Shown here one piece after another: positions 18,861 to 28,019 of a DNA stretch of 64,000 nucleotides; position 1 is the first letter of the stretch, and each line of letters starts with the position of its first letter. The notes beneath the pieces were generated by a model. That model saw nothing but the letters and a program-made list of their open reading frames with translations, was not told where the DNA came from and did not search any database. The position numbers were made by a program, and so were the translations under genes. This stretch comes from Lentisphaerota bacterium (GTDB lineage: Bacteria > Verrucomicrobiota > Lentisphaeria > Oligosphaerales > JABHEG01): contig JABHEG010000249.1 of the NCBI GenBank assembly GCA_018676675.1, positions 1-64,000 on the forward strand, in the 5' to 3' direction.

Positions 18861-20420
18861 ATGTCCAAAGACTGCCCTGATCGCCCGAACATCCTGATTC
18901 TTCTGGTGGACCAGATGCAGGCCGAGGTGCTGGAGTCTGGACACCCGTGCCGGACTCCGAACCTGGACCGCCTCGGCAGCGAGGGAGTCCGTTTTACCCG
19001 CACATTCGGTCCATCGCCTCATTGCTGTCCGGCGCGCGCGACGTTCATGTCGGGCCTGTATCCGAGCCGTCACGGCGTGTTCAACAACGTCAGCAACGAG
19101 ACGGCGTTCCAGCACGGGTTGAATGCTGGAGTCCGGCTCTTCTCGGAGCACTTGAAGGATGCGGGGTACAACCTGCAGCATGCCGGCAAGTGGCACGTGA
19201 CCAACGAGGAGACGCCGGCCGACCGGGGATGGGAGGAGTTGAGCCGCTACGAGTGCAGGTTTGTGGACTCGCGCCGCAGGCTCTTCCGTGAGCGCGCCGG
19301 CGAGACCATCCCGCCGACAAAGGTGCGTGAGCGTGGCCAAATCCATCGCCCGGGCTGGGGCGATACGGAGGCATTCGGCCGTGCGGTTGACGGCCCCGAT
19401 GCCTACGAGAGCATGCACTACTACAAGCAGGCCATCCGCCCGGCGCTGGAAGCGATGCCCGAGCTGGCGTCGAGAGGCGCACCGTGGGCCATGTGCGTCA
19501 GTACCGACATGGTGCCGGAGTCACCGGTCCCCAAGGAGTTGGCTGATCTCTATAATCCGGCGACCGTGCAACTGCCGGCCAGCTTTTCCGACAACATGGC
19601 GGACAAGCCGAACGTCTACCGGAAGATGCGCAATCAGGTCTGGGGGCAGATCGGGGTGGACGAAGCGAAGGCGGCAGTGGCCCACTACTGGGCGTCCTGC
19701 AGCTTGCAGGACCGGTTTCTCGGCGACCTTCTCGACAAGCTCGAGGAAACCGGTCAGGCCGACAACACGGTTGTCCTTTTTGTCGGTGACCATGGCGACT
19801 GCAATCTCGCCCACGGCCTCCAGCAGATGGGCATCCCGGCCTTCCGTGAGAACTACAACGTGCCGGCCGTTGTCCGCTGGCCGCGGGGGATCAAAACACC
19901 GGGCCGTGTCGTCGACGAGTTCGTCACACTCGCGGACTTCGCACCGACGTTCATCGAGCTGGCCAACGGCGAGGTCCCCGAAGGACTGACCGGGCGCAGC
20001 CTGGTACCGTTTCTTGATGCGGAGACGCCGGGGGACTGGCCGGATGCGTGGTTCTCACAGACGAAGGGCAATGAGTGCTACTTCACGCAACGCATCGCCA
20101 TGACCAAGACCTGGAAGTACGTCTGCAATTGGTTCGATTTCGACGAGCTCTACGACCTGGTGAATGACCCGCATGAGATGGTCAATCTGGCGCACCCGGA
20201 CCGGTACCCGCAGCAGGACGCCTACACGGGCACACCCGGCACGGAGCTGCCATACGTCCCGTGGCCGCGACTCCCGGACCATCTGGAGGCCGTTCGCCGG
20301 GACATGATGGGGAGGATGTGGCGTTTCGCCGAACGCGAGCAGGACATTGTCTTTAACCAATTCCCGCCTGTCGCCATGGTGCCCTACGGCCCCCTGATCG
20401 GCATGGTCGACGAGAGTTAG
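18861..20420 (+). CDS. Sulfatase (formylglycine-dependent, S1 family)
   Basis: 519 aa. It hydrolyses a sulfate ester, most likely on a carbohydrate given the context. Visible S1 sulfatase elements are NILILLVDQMQ (metal-binding Asp), HPCRTPNLDRLGSEGVRFT, and the formylglycine motif C55-C-P-A-R59 followed by TFMSGLYPSRHG. Later come NTVVLFVGDHGDC (metal-binding D-H) and a C-terminal TWKYVCNWFDFDELYDL. Cys at position 1 of the motif implies maturation by FGE or the anaerobic anSME; neither maturase gene is in the window. No signal peptide is apparent, so it may act inside the cell or use a non-classical N-terminus. GGGAGA precedes the ATG. It is probably co-transcribed with the barrel protein upstream. 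Confidence 0.9.
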   Translation: MSKDCPDRPNILILLVDQMQAEVLESGHPCRTPNLDRLGSEGVRFTRTFGPSPHCCPARATFMSGLYPSRHGVFNNVSNETAFQHGLNAGVRLFSEHLKDAGYNLQHAGKWHVTNEETPADRGWEELSRYECRFVDSRRRLFRERAGETIPPTKVRERGQIHRPGWGDTEAFGRAVDGPDAYESMHYYKQAIRPALEAMPELASRGAPWAMCVSTDMVPESPVPKELADLYNPATVQLPASFSDNMADKPNVYRKMRNQVWGQIGVDEAKAAVAHYWASCSLQDRFLGDLLDKLEETGQADNTVVLFVGDHGDCNLAHGLQQMGIPAFRENYNVPAVVRWPRGIKTPGRVVDEFVTLADFAPTFIELANGEVPEGLTGRSLVPFLDAETPGDWPDAWFSQTKGNECYFTQRIAMTKTWKYVCNWFDFDELYDLVNDPHEMVNLAHPDRYPQQDAYTGTPGTELPYVPWPRLPDHLEAVRRDMMGRMWRFAEREQDIVFNQFPPVAMVPYGPLIGMVDES

Positions 20421-20524
20421 GTTTGACCGGGAACTCTTAAGCTGCACCGCGGCTCTTGCCAGAGTGGTGGGAGGCATCCGGATGCCGCGGAACTTGAGGC
20501 CCTGCTTGAGGCGGCTGCTCCAAC

Positions 20525-20711
20525 GTGGGAGGCGGTGCCACCCGCCGATTGCCGGTCTTTTCAACGTGGGAGGCGGTGCCACCCGCCGATCTTCCGGACA
20601 ATCGGAGCACAGCGGCTCCTCCCACATTGGGGGACAGAGGAGAGAGTCAGCGTGGGAGGCGGTGCCACCCGCCGATCTTCCTGTCAGTCGGAGCACAGCG
20701 GCTCCTCCCAC
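20525..20711. repeat. Palindromic repeat cluster (two full 60-bp units and one half unit)
   Basis: GTGGGAGGCGGTGCCACC begins identical 25-bp arms at 20525, 20566 and 20652. The second and third copies continue to a 23-bp arm ending GGCTCCTCCCAC at 20625 and 20711, giving 60-bp units. Each unit has an outer stem GTGGGAGG/CCTCCCAC enclosing two small hairpins (GGCGG/CCGCC and GGAGC/GCTCC), a cruciform or three-way-junction layout. ATTGGGG follows both full copies. A degenerate inverted half (GGGGGAGCCGCTGCG) occurs at about 20737. A perfect 14-bp palindrome GGCATCCGGATGCC lies just upstream at 20473-20486. The cluster fills the gap between the convergent sulfatase and lyase genes. Confidence 0.8.
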
Positions 20712-20838
20712 ATTGGGGGCAACGGAAGCAGTCAACGGGGGAGCCGCTGCGTTCACCGCGCAGTTGCCGAATCCTGCTCCGGGGCGTGCACGATCAGAAA
20801 CGCTGCGAGAGTAGTCCATCCTGTCGTGTGGTGTTGTT

Positions 20839-21060
20839 TCACCTTTCTGTTTCTGCTCCGCCGGGAACGGCAGTTCTCTCGTCGTCCCGCTCACGCGGCA
20901 GTCGTTGACCGAGAAGCCATTGATACAGATCCTCACCGGCATAGACGCGGGTGTAGGAGTTATGCCCGAGATCCTCGTATACGGTGAAGCGGACCGATTG
21001 GTGCCCGGTTTCCTCAAGGGCGTTGGCCATTTCATAGGTCCAATGATGCTTGACCCATTG
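20839..21060 (-). pseudogene. C-terminal remnant of an alpha/beta-hydrolase esterase
   Basis: An open stretch of about 70 codons reads QWVKHHWTYEMANALEETG, then VRFTVYEDLGHNSYTRVY and DLYQWLLGQR. This is the typical C-terminal end of secreted carboxylesterase or polysaccharide-esterase proteins of the dienelactone/prolyl-oligopeptidase type, including the catalytic His context (YEDLGHNSYT). The nucleophile elbow and everything N-terminal are missing: upstream the frame meets a stop and then the 3' end of the lyase gene at 21091. It is therefore a decayed fragment left between a repeat cluster and the lyase, not a working enzyme. Confidence 0.6.
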
Positions 21061-21090
21061 ATGGAGCTGTGATGAAGAGAACGTTGCGCA

Positions 21091-24000
21091 TCACCGTAAC
21101 GCGCCAAAGGTCCCGGCAGTGAATCGGGCGGGCGTGGTCCAGCCGCCGCCGCTCTTGGCACCCGCCTCGGGGCACATGAGTATCTGGTGTGTGACACCGT
21201 CGCTCACATAGCGCAAGACGATTCCGGTTGTGCTCGGGGCGCCGTTCAAGCTGAACGGGAGGCGCTCGATCTTCTCCAGTCGCGGCGCATCGCCATGGTA
21301 CGGTTCGAGGACCGTCAGCAGGGCCGCGCGCGGTGCGTTAATGCGGCGAATCAGCTTGCTCCCCATGAAGTCCGACCGGTCCTCGCGCGCTTTGGCGTTG
21401 CGCGGCAGGCGGGTGTAGCCCGCGGCGTCTGTGTCGCCGGTGATCTTCTTCCAGTCGCACACCACCAGCGGTGCCTTCACGCGCAGGAGCGTGCCTCTTT
21501 CTCCCAGTGCCAGCTGCGCCAGGCGCACTCGGAGATCGGGCTCGGCCAGGTTGTCCCATACGACTTGGAGCATGTCCGGTGGCACTGCCTGCTGCACGTC
21601 TTGCAGCGAGGCGTACCCAACAGGGAAGCCTTGATCGCTCTGCTCGGTGCCCAAGGGCTGGCCACGTGGAGTGAATGGCAGATCACAGTGCATGGTGCCG
21701 GCATTGGCGTAGACCATGTCGTAGTCATGCGCGGTCTCGCTCACGAATGTGTCGAGCAGGAAGACGAGTCCGTCGTAGAGCATGACGATGCGCGTCAGCG
21801 TGGTACCGGGGTAAAGGGCCGCCGAGCGGAGTACGGCCCCCTGGACTGGCCCGGCATCGGCAAATTCCACGAGCTGACACGGCACCTTGCACTGGTCTTT
21901 GCTGTCCACCAGAAGCGTATTCTCGTGGAGCGCGTGGTGGCGCGAACGGCTGCCCTGTTTCTGGGATATCTTCTGTCCGAGCGCCCACCATTCCAGGTGC
22001 AGATTGTCGTGGTGCCCATGCCCGAGCTGCTTGCCGTAGGGTATGGCTGCCCACAACTGCCGGTCGCCCTGTCCCTGGTTGAACACGAGCAGGCCGTAGT
22101 CCGGGAAATTGGTGCTGCCGCGCAGGGGCGGCGGGTTGCCGCGCGGGATGTTCTCGGCGCACCGAAAAAGCGCCGCTCCGCGCGCCAGGATCACGTTCCC
22201 GCCCTGTCGGGGCAGGCTCTCCCAGGGGGTGCGCCACTTGCTGTCCCGCCACTGTTTGAACATCTGCCGCTGTACGCCGTTGACGCTGTCAGGGTCGCCG
22301 AACCAGGCGTAGCACAGTTCCATGTGATCCTTGAGCCCCAGGCTGGCGGCGGCCTTGGCGTCACCAAGACTCGGCGACAGTCCGTCCGGGTCCAGCCACT
22401 TCTGTATGGCTATTGCGTACTTGCGCAGGCCCGGGATCTGTCCCGGGAGGTCGAGCCCGGCGTTGCGGTAGGTCTGCAGCACGGGCATCCAGGCTGCCAT
22501 AACCGGCACCATGTACTGTCCGGCCATGTAATTCATGCCGTCGGGCAGGATGCTGTAGTGCAGTGTCGGCCGGGCGCCCATGCGCGGGTCGTCCAGTGCA
22601 TAGGCCAGCAGATTGGCGTCGCCTGACAGCATGGACACGGCGGCCAGAGCTTCGTTAAGCCGGTGCGAGCCGGTGTTGACCATGCGCATACGATTGATGG
22701 CCATGCTGCGGAGTTCGCGCAACAGAGCGGTCCGGACATTCTGCGGCACGGCCCCGGAATCCCACAGCAGGTCCAGTGTGCAGGCCATGCGGTGCAGCCA
22801 GCCGTTCTGGCTGAAGTAGTTGCCCACCTTGAACGAGCCCTTGGCGTTGAAGAAGCAGTAGCGGCTGGAACCGGAATCGCGCAGGAACGGGTACGTGGGC
22901 AGCACGTGTGCGTACTCCGCAAGTACGGCCGCCGCTCTGTCCAGGTATGCCTGCTTGCCGGTGAGATGCCAGGCCACGGCCAGGTCCAGCAGGTTTCCGG
23001 CACGGTTGAAGGTGATGGCATGCGCGGGTTCGGGGTTCTTGGGGTTCGGCCGCTTGGGGTGCCACCAATAGCCGTCGTCCTGGAACGCCCAGAGACTGCC
23101 GCCCCGCAGCGGGTGTGCTTTCGGGCTGAGCATGTTGCCGCAGGTCAGACATTGGTAGCGGAACGCGCTGTCCTCCCGGCTGAACCAGTACAGGTCCGTC
23201 TTGTCCTCACAGGTGTTGCAGACCAGATCCCCGGGCTGTTCCGCACGGGGTCTATACTCGGGCAGCTCCACGGGCGTCGCCATCGCGAAATCCGCGCGCT
23301 TTATGTACCACGCAGCGCAGTCCCTGGCCCAACCCCATTTCTCCTGCCAGTCCTTGGCTCGGTCGAGCTGCTCGCGGTTCGCAAACAAGCACGGATGCCC
23401 AGGCAGTTTGTGGGGAACGGCGGCCTGCAGTGTCACGGGATAGGCAAGCGTCTCGTCTTGATCCGGTACTACAGTCACGACTGCGCGTTCGCTGGTTGTG
23501 GGAGGCAGCTTGTCGCGCGCGGCTGCGTCCAAAGTCAACGTGACCAACACGGTCTGTTGTCCCGAGCCCGGGATGGTGAGGGCCTCGTCGGGTACGGCCG
23601 GCTGGAAATGTGTCAGGCTGGTCGCGTCCAGGCGCAACTGCACCTTGCACGGGGTCGCGGTGTGATTGCGCAACGTCAAAGGGTAGCGGTACGTAAGTCC
23701 CCCGCCGGGTTGGTCCTCGCGTTCGCCGAAATGCATGTAGAGGTCGTCAATGCAGTCCACGGTCACGGGATAGCGGACGATACGGATGTTGTCTACGTAT
23801 ACACGCAGGCGTTTGCCGGCGTCCGCTGAGCCGCTGATGCTCAGCTTGAAGCACGGCTCATCCTTGCTGAACGTGCCCTTCCAGGCGTTCTCCGGGGCGT
23901 GAATTCCCGCGGTTTCGGTTACCCACTCCCGGGGCTGGTAGATATCGTCCACCTGGTAGAACAGGGCCAGGTACCCTCCGAACCACGGCCACTTGCGCAC

Positions 24001-24324
24001 GTTCGTGCTGATGTTCGCGCCGCCGCCTTCGACGCGGAAGTCGAAACTCAGCACGTGGTAGCTGTCGAAGTCGGCTTCGCAAGCGGGGAAGGTCTTCAGG
24101 TCCCACTCGCCTTGACCGCCGTCGCCGAAGTCGAACACGAGCGACTTCCGCCCGTCCGCGTCGGTGACCGACTGCGGCGCACACGGCCCGGCCCACTCGC
24201 CCGGATCGTCCATGCTGCTGAGAACGACGTAATCGGGACCGTTTCCCGCGGCTGCAACCGCTGGCAGACCAAGACAGGCCACGCTCACGATGACACCTGC
24301 GGCAATGAGCAGAGAATGGGTCAT
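21091..24324 (-). CDS. Secreted heparinase II/III-like polysaccharide lyase with zinc-knuckle insertion
   Basis: 1077 aa with signal peptide MTHSLLIAAGVIVSVACLG. The N-terminal part (about 30-300) contains beta-sandwich modules. An alpha/alpha-toroid catalytic region follows (about 310-730; SGSSRYCFFNAKGSFKVG, INRMRMVNTGSHRLNEAL), then a beta-sandwich of the heparinase II/III type with YGKQLGHGHHDNLHLEWWALG. The His-rich loop at this point in the family contributes to catalysis. Unusually, two Cys pairs (VCNTC and QCLTCGN) near residues 367-395 look like a zinc ribbon. Its ATG overlaps the upstream TGA (ATGA), so translation is coupled to the gene at 24321-28019. The likely substrate is an acidic polysaccharide; which one cannot be read from sequence. 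Confidence 0.8.
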   Translation of the reverse strand: MTHSLLIAAGVIVSVACLGLPAVAAAGNGPDYVVLSSMDDPGEWAGPCAPQSVTDADGRKSLVFDFGDGGQGEWDLKTFPACEADFDSYHVLSFDFRVEGGGANISTNVRKWPWFGGYLALFYQVDDIYQPREWVTETAGIHAPENAWKGTFSKDEPCFKLSISGSADAGKRLRVYVDNIRIVRYPVTVDCIDDLYMHFGEREDQPGGGLTYRYPLTLRNHTATPCKVQLRLDATSLTHFQPAVPDEALTIPGSGQQTVLVTLTLDAAARDKLPPTTSERAVVTVVPDQDETLAYPVTLQAAVPHKLPGHPCLFANREQLDRAKDWQEKWGWARDCAAWYIKRADFAMATPVELPEYRPRAEQPGDLVCNTCEDKTDLYWFSREDSAFRYQCLTCGNMLSPKAHPLRGGSLWAFQDDGYWWHPKRPNPKNPEPAHAITFNRAGNLLDLAVAWHLTGKQAYLDRAAAVLAEYAHVLPTYPFLRDSGSSRYCFFNAKGSFKVGNYFSQNGWLHRMACTLDLLWDSGAVPQNVRTALLRELRSMAINRMRMVNTGSHRLNEALAAVSMLSGDANLLAYALDDPRMGARPTLHYSILPDGMNYMAGQYMVPVMAAWMPVLQTYRNAGLDLPGQIPGLRKYAIAIQKWLDPDGLSPSLGDAKAAASLGLKDHMELCYAWFGDPDSVNGVQRQMFKQWRDSKWRTPWESLPRQGGNVILARGAALFRCAENIPRGNPPPLRGSTNFPDYGLLVFNQGQGDRQLWAAIPYGKQLGHGHHDNLHLEWWALGQKISQKQGSRSRHHALHENTLLVDSKDQCKVPCQLVEFADAGPVQGAVLRSAALYPGTTLTRIVMLYDGLVFLLDTFVSETAHDYDMVYANAGTMHCDLPFTPRGQPLGTEQSDQGFPVGYASLQDVQQAVPPDMLQVVWDNLAEPDLRVRLAQLALGERGTLLRVKAPLVVCDWKKITGDTDAAGYTRLPRNAKAREDRSDFMGSKLIRRINAPRAALLTVLEPYHGDAPRLEKIERLPFSLNGAPSTTGIVLRYVSDGVTHQILMCPEAGAKSGGGWTTPARFTAGTFGALR

Positions 24325-27300
24325 GGTTGTTCTTCCGTGGCGCCGCTACTATCTGTTCGCCGCGCCACCTCAACAGTGGCTGTCGCGGTGAGCCCGGAGG
24401 CGAGTTCGCGCGCGTCGATCTGCCAGGTCCCGACCGGCGCGTCCAGGGGCAGGCGCAGCGGGATGCTCGTACTGCCGTTCTCAAGGCAATAGACCGCGGA
24501 CGCATCGCAGCGCATGCCGTCTGCCCGGTTCACGGTGAGCTCGAGGCCGTGGCGGCTCTGCAGGAGTTGGCCGTCGGCTCCCTTGAGCGTAGCACGCAGC
24601 AATGGCGCCTTGCCTTGCCGAAGCTGCGGCGCGATGTCAAGCTCAAGTGCGGCGGGGGCCTGCCGGTAGACGGCAAGGACTGCGGCACTGCCGGGGGCGA
24701 GGCGCAGCGGCATGGACAGGCGACCGTCCGCCGCCGCAACCGACGTCAGGCGCCGGCCGGCGCGCAAGTCGTAGACCACGGCCTCGGGCGCCTCACACAG
24801 TGAGATCGTGACCGTTTGCTCTGCACCAACGTCGAACAGGCGACTGCTGAGCTGGCGTTTCACCGGCTCCGACTCCCGGAGTTCCCGTTCAATATCGACG
24901 ATGTCGGAGCGGCCGTCCACCCCGGTCAGCTCCGTGGCGAACGTGGTCTCCGTCCACTTGTTGTTGATCACGAACACGAAGTGCGTGTCGGCACAGTGCT
25001 TGCTGATGACAATAGCCTGCCCGCCTTCCAACCGCGCGTAGGGGGCAAGGCGTGAACGGAAGTCGACGGTCCAGGCTTCGCAGCGCGCGGTGTCCACCCA
25101 GGGGGCCTTGTCCAACACGAAATCGGCGCGCAGATCAGCCTCGAACCCCGGGTTGGCAGCGGTGTCCAGGGTCAGTTGACCGCCATCGCGCCGCCACTGC
25201 TGCACGGCGCTGTCGATAGACGCCGGCAGGTAGCGCAGGGCGGGTACATAGAGGTGTCTGTAGTTCGCCAGGTCTCCGCGGCGCACACTGTTTTCGTAGA
25301 GGTAATCGACGGGCAGGTCGTGTTCGTCGAAGACTGTGCCGGCCCGATACATGCGCGTGCTCATGGCGTGCCACCATTCTTCCGCGGCGCGGCCGAACCG
25401 GTTCGTTTCCGACAGCAGTACGGCGAGAGGCGCACGGGTGTGCGGGACGTTGCCGACAACACATCCCAGGCGCTGGATTTCGGCAATCGCCAGGGCAATG
25501 CGGGCGTGTGAGCCGGGGCGCAGGCGTTCCTGGCGTTTCCAGTCTTTCTCCCAGAATCCGAAGCAGCGCACCTCGTCGGCGGGCATGGCCAGGCCGGTCC
25601 AGAGGAAGGCCGCAGCCATGTCGCCGCTCGGCGGGACGCTGACTTGCTTGCCGTTCTCCTTGAGGAACATCCGGGGTGAGTAGTAAGCATGGCCGGTGAG
25701 TGGGTAATAGGGTTTGCCAATGCTCCGCGCCGCGCCCAGGCCTTTGCGCCAGACCGTGAGCATCGGGGCGGGAGAGTTGGCGTAACGCCAGCTCGACAAG
25801 GCATCCGCCCAGCTTGCGTAGTGTGGCCGGGCCGGTTCCTGCACCATGCGCACATGCGCTGCGGCGGAACGCACAGCGTCTGCGGTCACGGCACTGGCCA
25901 GGTTCATGCCGTCGCCTTTACGCAGCAACCATGTGATGTAACGGAGCGGCCCGTAGTCGTCCGGCACGATCCCGGTCTCGGCGAACTGCCGCAGGTCCAC
26001 CTTCGGCCGCACCGCGAGGTCTGCCCAGCCGCTTTGGGGCGGGACCGGGGGCGTGTCCAGGCCCAAGTCCGTCTTCAGTGCGGCCATCGCGGCAGGTGAT
26101 GCGGCGATGTCGTCATTGCCTTGTCCTTCGCTGTTGTGGATGCAGGTGGTCACCCACGGGAAGTCGGCCAGGGCTTCCGCCAGGCGCGATGCCTGAAGCT
26201 CGAGCCGGTTCAGGTGCGCGTGGGTTGCGGGGTGCGGATTGGCCTGGATGGTGCGGAAGTTGACACAGGCGCGCAGGCCCAGCAGACCGATCTGGTTCAG
26301 ATACCCCGCGGAGTGGTTGCGGCTGTCGACCAAGCCCAGGCCGAGGTCCTTGGCCCAGCGCAGGGCCTTGAGAGTGCCCACTCCGCCCCAGTTGCCGACC
26401 GTGTAGCGGTCGCGCGCCGCCGCGGGCATGATGTGCACCGGCCACAGCACACGCAACTCCGGCATGTCCGGCTGCACCAGCACGATGGTGCATTCCCGCT
26501 CCCCGACGGAGCATTGCCAGGGGCGGAAACTCAGGGTGAGAGCGGTCTGCCCGTTCTCCTGCACGATCCGGGCCTCCGCCTTGGGCATGCCGTCCAGCCG
26601 TACGACGGTGTCCGGAATGGTTTGTCCACGGATCGGCACCAGCAGGCGGACGAGGTCTTCGTCGCGCCGGAACACGCGCCGCGGGGGCGGAGTGATGCAT
26701 GGAGCGGAGGCATACGCGGGCAGGCCTGGCGCGTCCGGGAGTTGGGCGATCTGCGCCGCGTCCAGGTATTGATCGTAGAAGCGCAGGTCGCGGATATCTC
26801 CGCCAATGGTGCGCCGGCGCGGGTTGTGAGTGCCGATCCAGATGCGGTAACTCATCCGTGCTTTGGCGTCCAGGTCCGGTGATTTTGTGAGTTTACCTTG
26901 GCTCAGCAAGCCGCCGTCCGCGTAGAAGTGGGCGCGTGTGCTGTCCCAGGTCAGGATCAGCAGGTGCTCTTCGCCGTCCGCGAGCATGGTCTGCAGCGCC
27001 TGTGTGTTCAACTTCGCGTCGCCGACCCACGAACGGACGGTATTGAGCTCCAACACGCCGCCCCAGAAGCGGGCCACAAAGAGGATTGTGCGTTCACCGG
27101 TGACACGCCCCCCGAATACGTCGGGCACGCGTACCCGCAGGCTGACTGCGCCCTGGGCCCAGTCCATGGGCAGGTGACAGGCGGGCAACGTGGCGGGCAC
27201 GTCGGGTCTCCGTACCGTGCCGCCGGGCATCCACGCGCTGGGTTCGGTATGGTACGCCGGGTAGTCGCCCCATGGTTCGAGCTGCAGGCCGCCGATCTCG

Positions 27301-28019
27301 ACGGCCGCCGGACTGCTGACGCGTACGCGGGCCTTGCCGTAGACCTTGGCTCGCTTCTGTTCCACCATCACCGCAATGCGTTGCCACTCGGGACCGACTG
27401 TCGCCTGCTGTTCCGCCGTTTCTTCGGGGAAGACTGCCGCTTTGTCGGGGGGCGGCCTGGGCTTCCGTCGGTTCGCCTTTTTGCTCGGCGGCTGCTCGGG
27501 TTGCCAAACGACACCCAGCGTCATGGGGATTCCGTCATTGGCCTCCACGGCGCGCGCGTATACGCTGAAGATCAGTCCGAACCGTTGGCTCATCTGGAAT
27601 GTGTGTGTGACGGGCACGGCCGGGCTCTGCCACACGGTGTTCGGTCCCAGCACCAGCGTCTTGTCCCCCGCCGGGCAACCTGAACCGAGCTGCCCCAGCT
27701 CCGGGGTTGCCAAAGCAGCGGCCGCTGAACCGGGCGTGGTGAGTTCAGGGGGCAGGAAATTGCGGCCCGGTAGATCGAGGTGCAGCACGTGATGCCCGTT
27801 GGCGGGCCGGGTGAACCCAGATGCGAGCCGCTGTTCGTAATAGCAGCCCGGCCGGGTATGCATGGCCAGGCGGTCGGCCTGCACCTGGATGCAGGCGACC
27901 GGTTCGGGCGCGCCCAGTGCCGTGATGCTCGGGGGCCCGACCAGCACGGCGGCGATCCAGGGCAGCACGGCTAGCCTGCGGGGAATGGATCCCGTGACGG
28001 TGGTGAGGCGCTGCGGCAT
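24321..28019 (-). CDS. Large secreted LamG / glycosidase-barrel protein
   Basis: 1232 aa. The N-terminus has a long leader (MPQRLTTVTGSIPRRLAVLP then a hydrophobic stretch to ALGA). Residues about 40-265 form a beta-sandwich, with a proline- and lysine-rich linker (PPSKKANRRKPRPPPD). Residues about 273-446 are a LamG module (RTILFVARFWGG; AHFYADGG; IRDLRFYDQYLDAAQIAQLPD). A TIM-barrel-like region (about 536-870; GVGTLKALRWAKDLGLGLVDS) is followed by a glutamine-amidotransferase-like fold (about 918-1000; YRHLYVPALRYLPASID) and C-terminal beta domains. This barrel plus GATase-like order recalls GH42-type beta-galactosidases, although overall similarity is remote. It is the first gene of a two-gene operon, its stop overlapping the start of the lyase gene. 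Confidence 0.75.
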   Translation of the reverse strand: MPQRLTTVTGSIPRRLAVLPWIAAVLVGPPSITALGAPEPVACIQVQADRLAMHTRPGCYYEQRLASGFTRPANGHHVLHLDLPGRNFLPPELTTPGSAAAALATPELGQLGSGCPAGDKTLVLGPNTVWQSPAVPVTHTFQMSQRFGLIFSVYARAVEANDGIPMTLGVVWQPEQPPSKKANRRKPRPPPDKAAVFPEETAEQQATVGPEWQRIAVMVEQKRAKVYGKARVRVSSPAAVEIGGLQLEPWGDYPAYHTEPSAWMPGGTVRRPDVPATLPACHLPMDWAQGAVSLRVRVPDVFGGRVTGERTILFVARFWGGVLELNTVRSWVGDAKLNTQALQTMLADGEEHLLILTWDSTRAHFYADGGLLSQGKLTKSPDLDAKARMSYRIWIGTHNPRRRTIGGDIRDLRFYDQYLDAAQIAQLPDAPGLPAYASAPCITPPPRRVFRRDEDLVRLLVPIRGQTIPDTVVRLDGMPKAEARIVQENGQTALTLSFRPWQCSVGERECTIVLVQPDMPELRVLWPVHIMPAAARDRYTVGNWGGVGTLKALRWAKDLGLGLVDSRNHSAGYLNQIGLLGLRACVNFRTIQANPHPATHAHLNRLELQASRLAEALADFPWVTTCIHNSEGQGNDDIAASPAAMAALKTDLGLDTPPVPPQSGWADLAVRPKVDLRQFAETGIVPDDYGPLRYITWLLRKGDGMNLASAVTADAVRSAAAHVRMVQEPARPHYASWADALSSWRYANSPAPMLTVWRKGLGAARSIGKPYYPLTGHAYYSPRMFLKENGKQVSVPPSGDMAAAFLWTGLAMPADEVRCFGFWEKDWKRQERLRPGSHARIALAIAEIQRLGCVVGNVPHTRAPLAVLLSETNRFGRAAEEWWHAMSTRMYRAGTVFDEHDLPVDYLYENSVRRGDLANYRHLYVPALRYLPASIDSAVQQWRRDGGQLTLDTAANPGFEADLRADFVLDKAPWVDTARCEAWTVDFRSRLAPYARLEGGQAIVISKHCADTHFVFVINNKWTETTFATELTGVDGRSDIVDIERELRESEPVKRQLSSRLFDVGAEQTVTISLCEAPEAVVYDLRAGRRLTSVAAADGRLSMPLRLAPGSAAVLAVYRQAPAALELDIAPQLRQGKAPLLRATLKGADGQLLQSRHGLELTVNRADGMRCDASAVYCLENGSTSIPLRLPLDAPVGTWQIDARELASGLTATATVEVARRTDSSGATEEQP

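Noticed and set aside
20525-20711. Possible CRISPR array
   Set aside because: Only two to three units with unequal spacing, long internally palindromic units and no cas genes; better explained as REP-type repeats.
20055-21197. 380-codon minus-strand open frame spanning the sulfatase end and the palindromic repeats
   Set aside because: Its middle translates the repeat units (repeated AVLRLSGRSAGGTAS-type phrases) and its ends are antisense to real genes.
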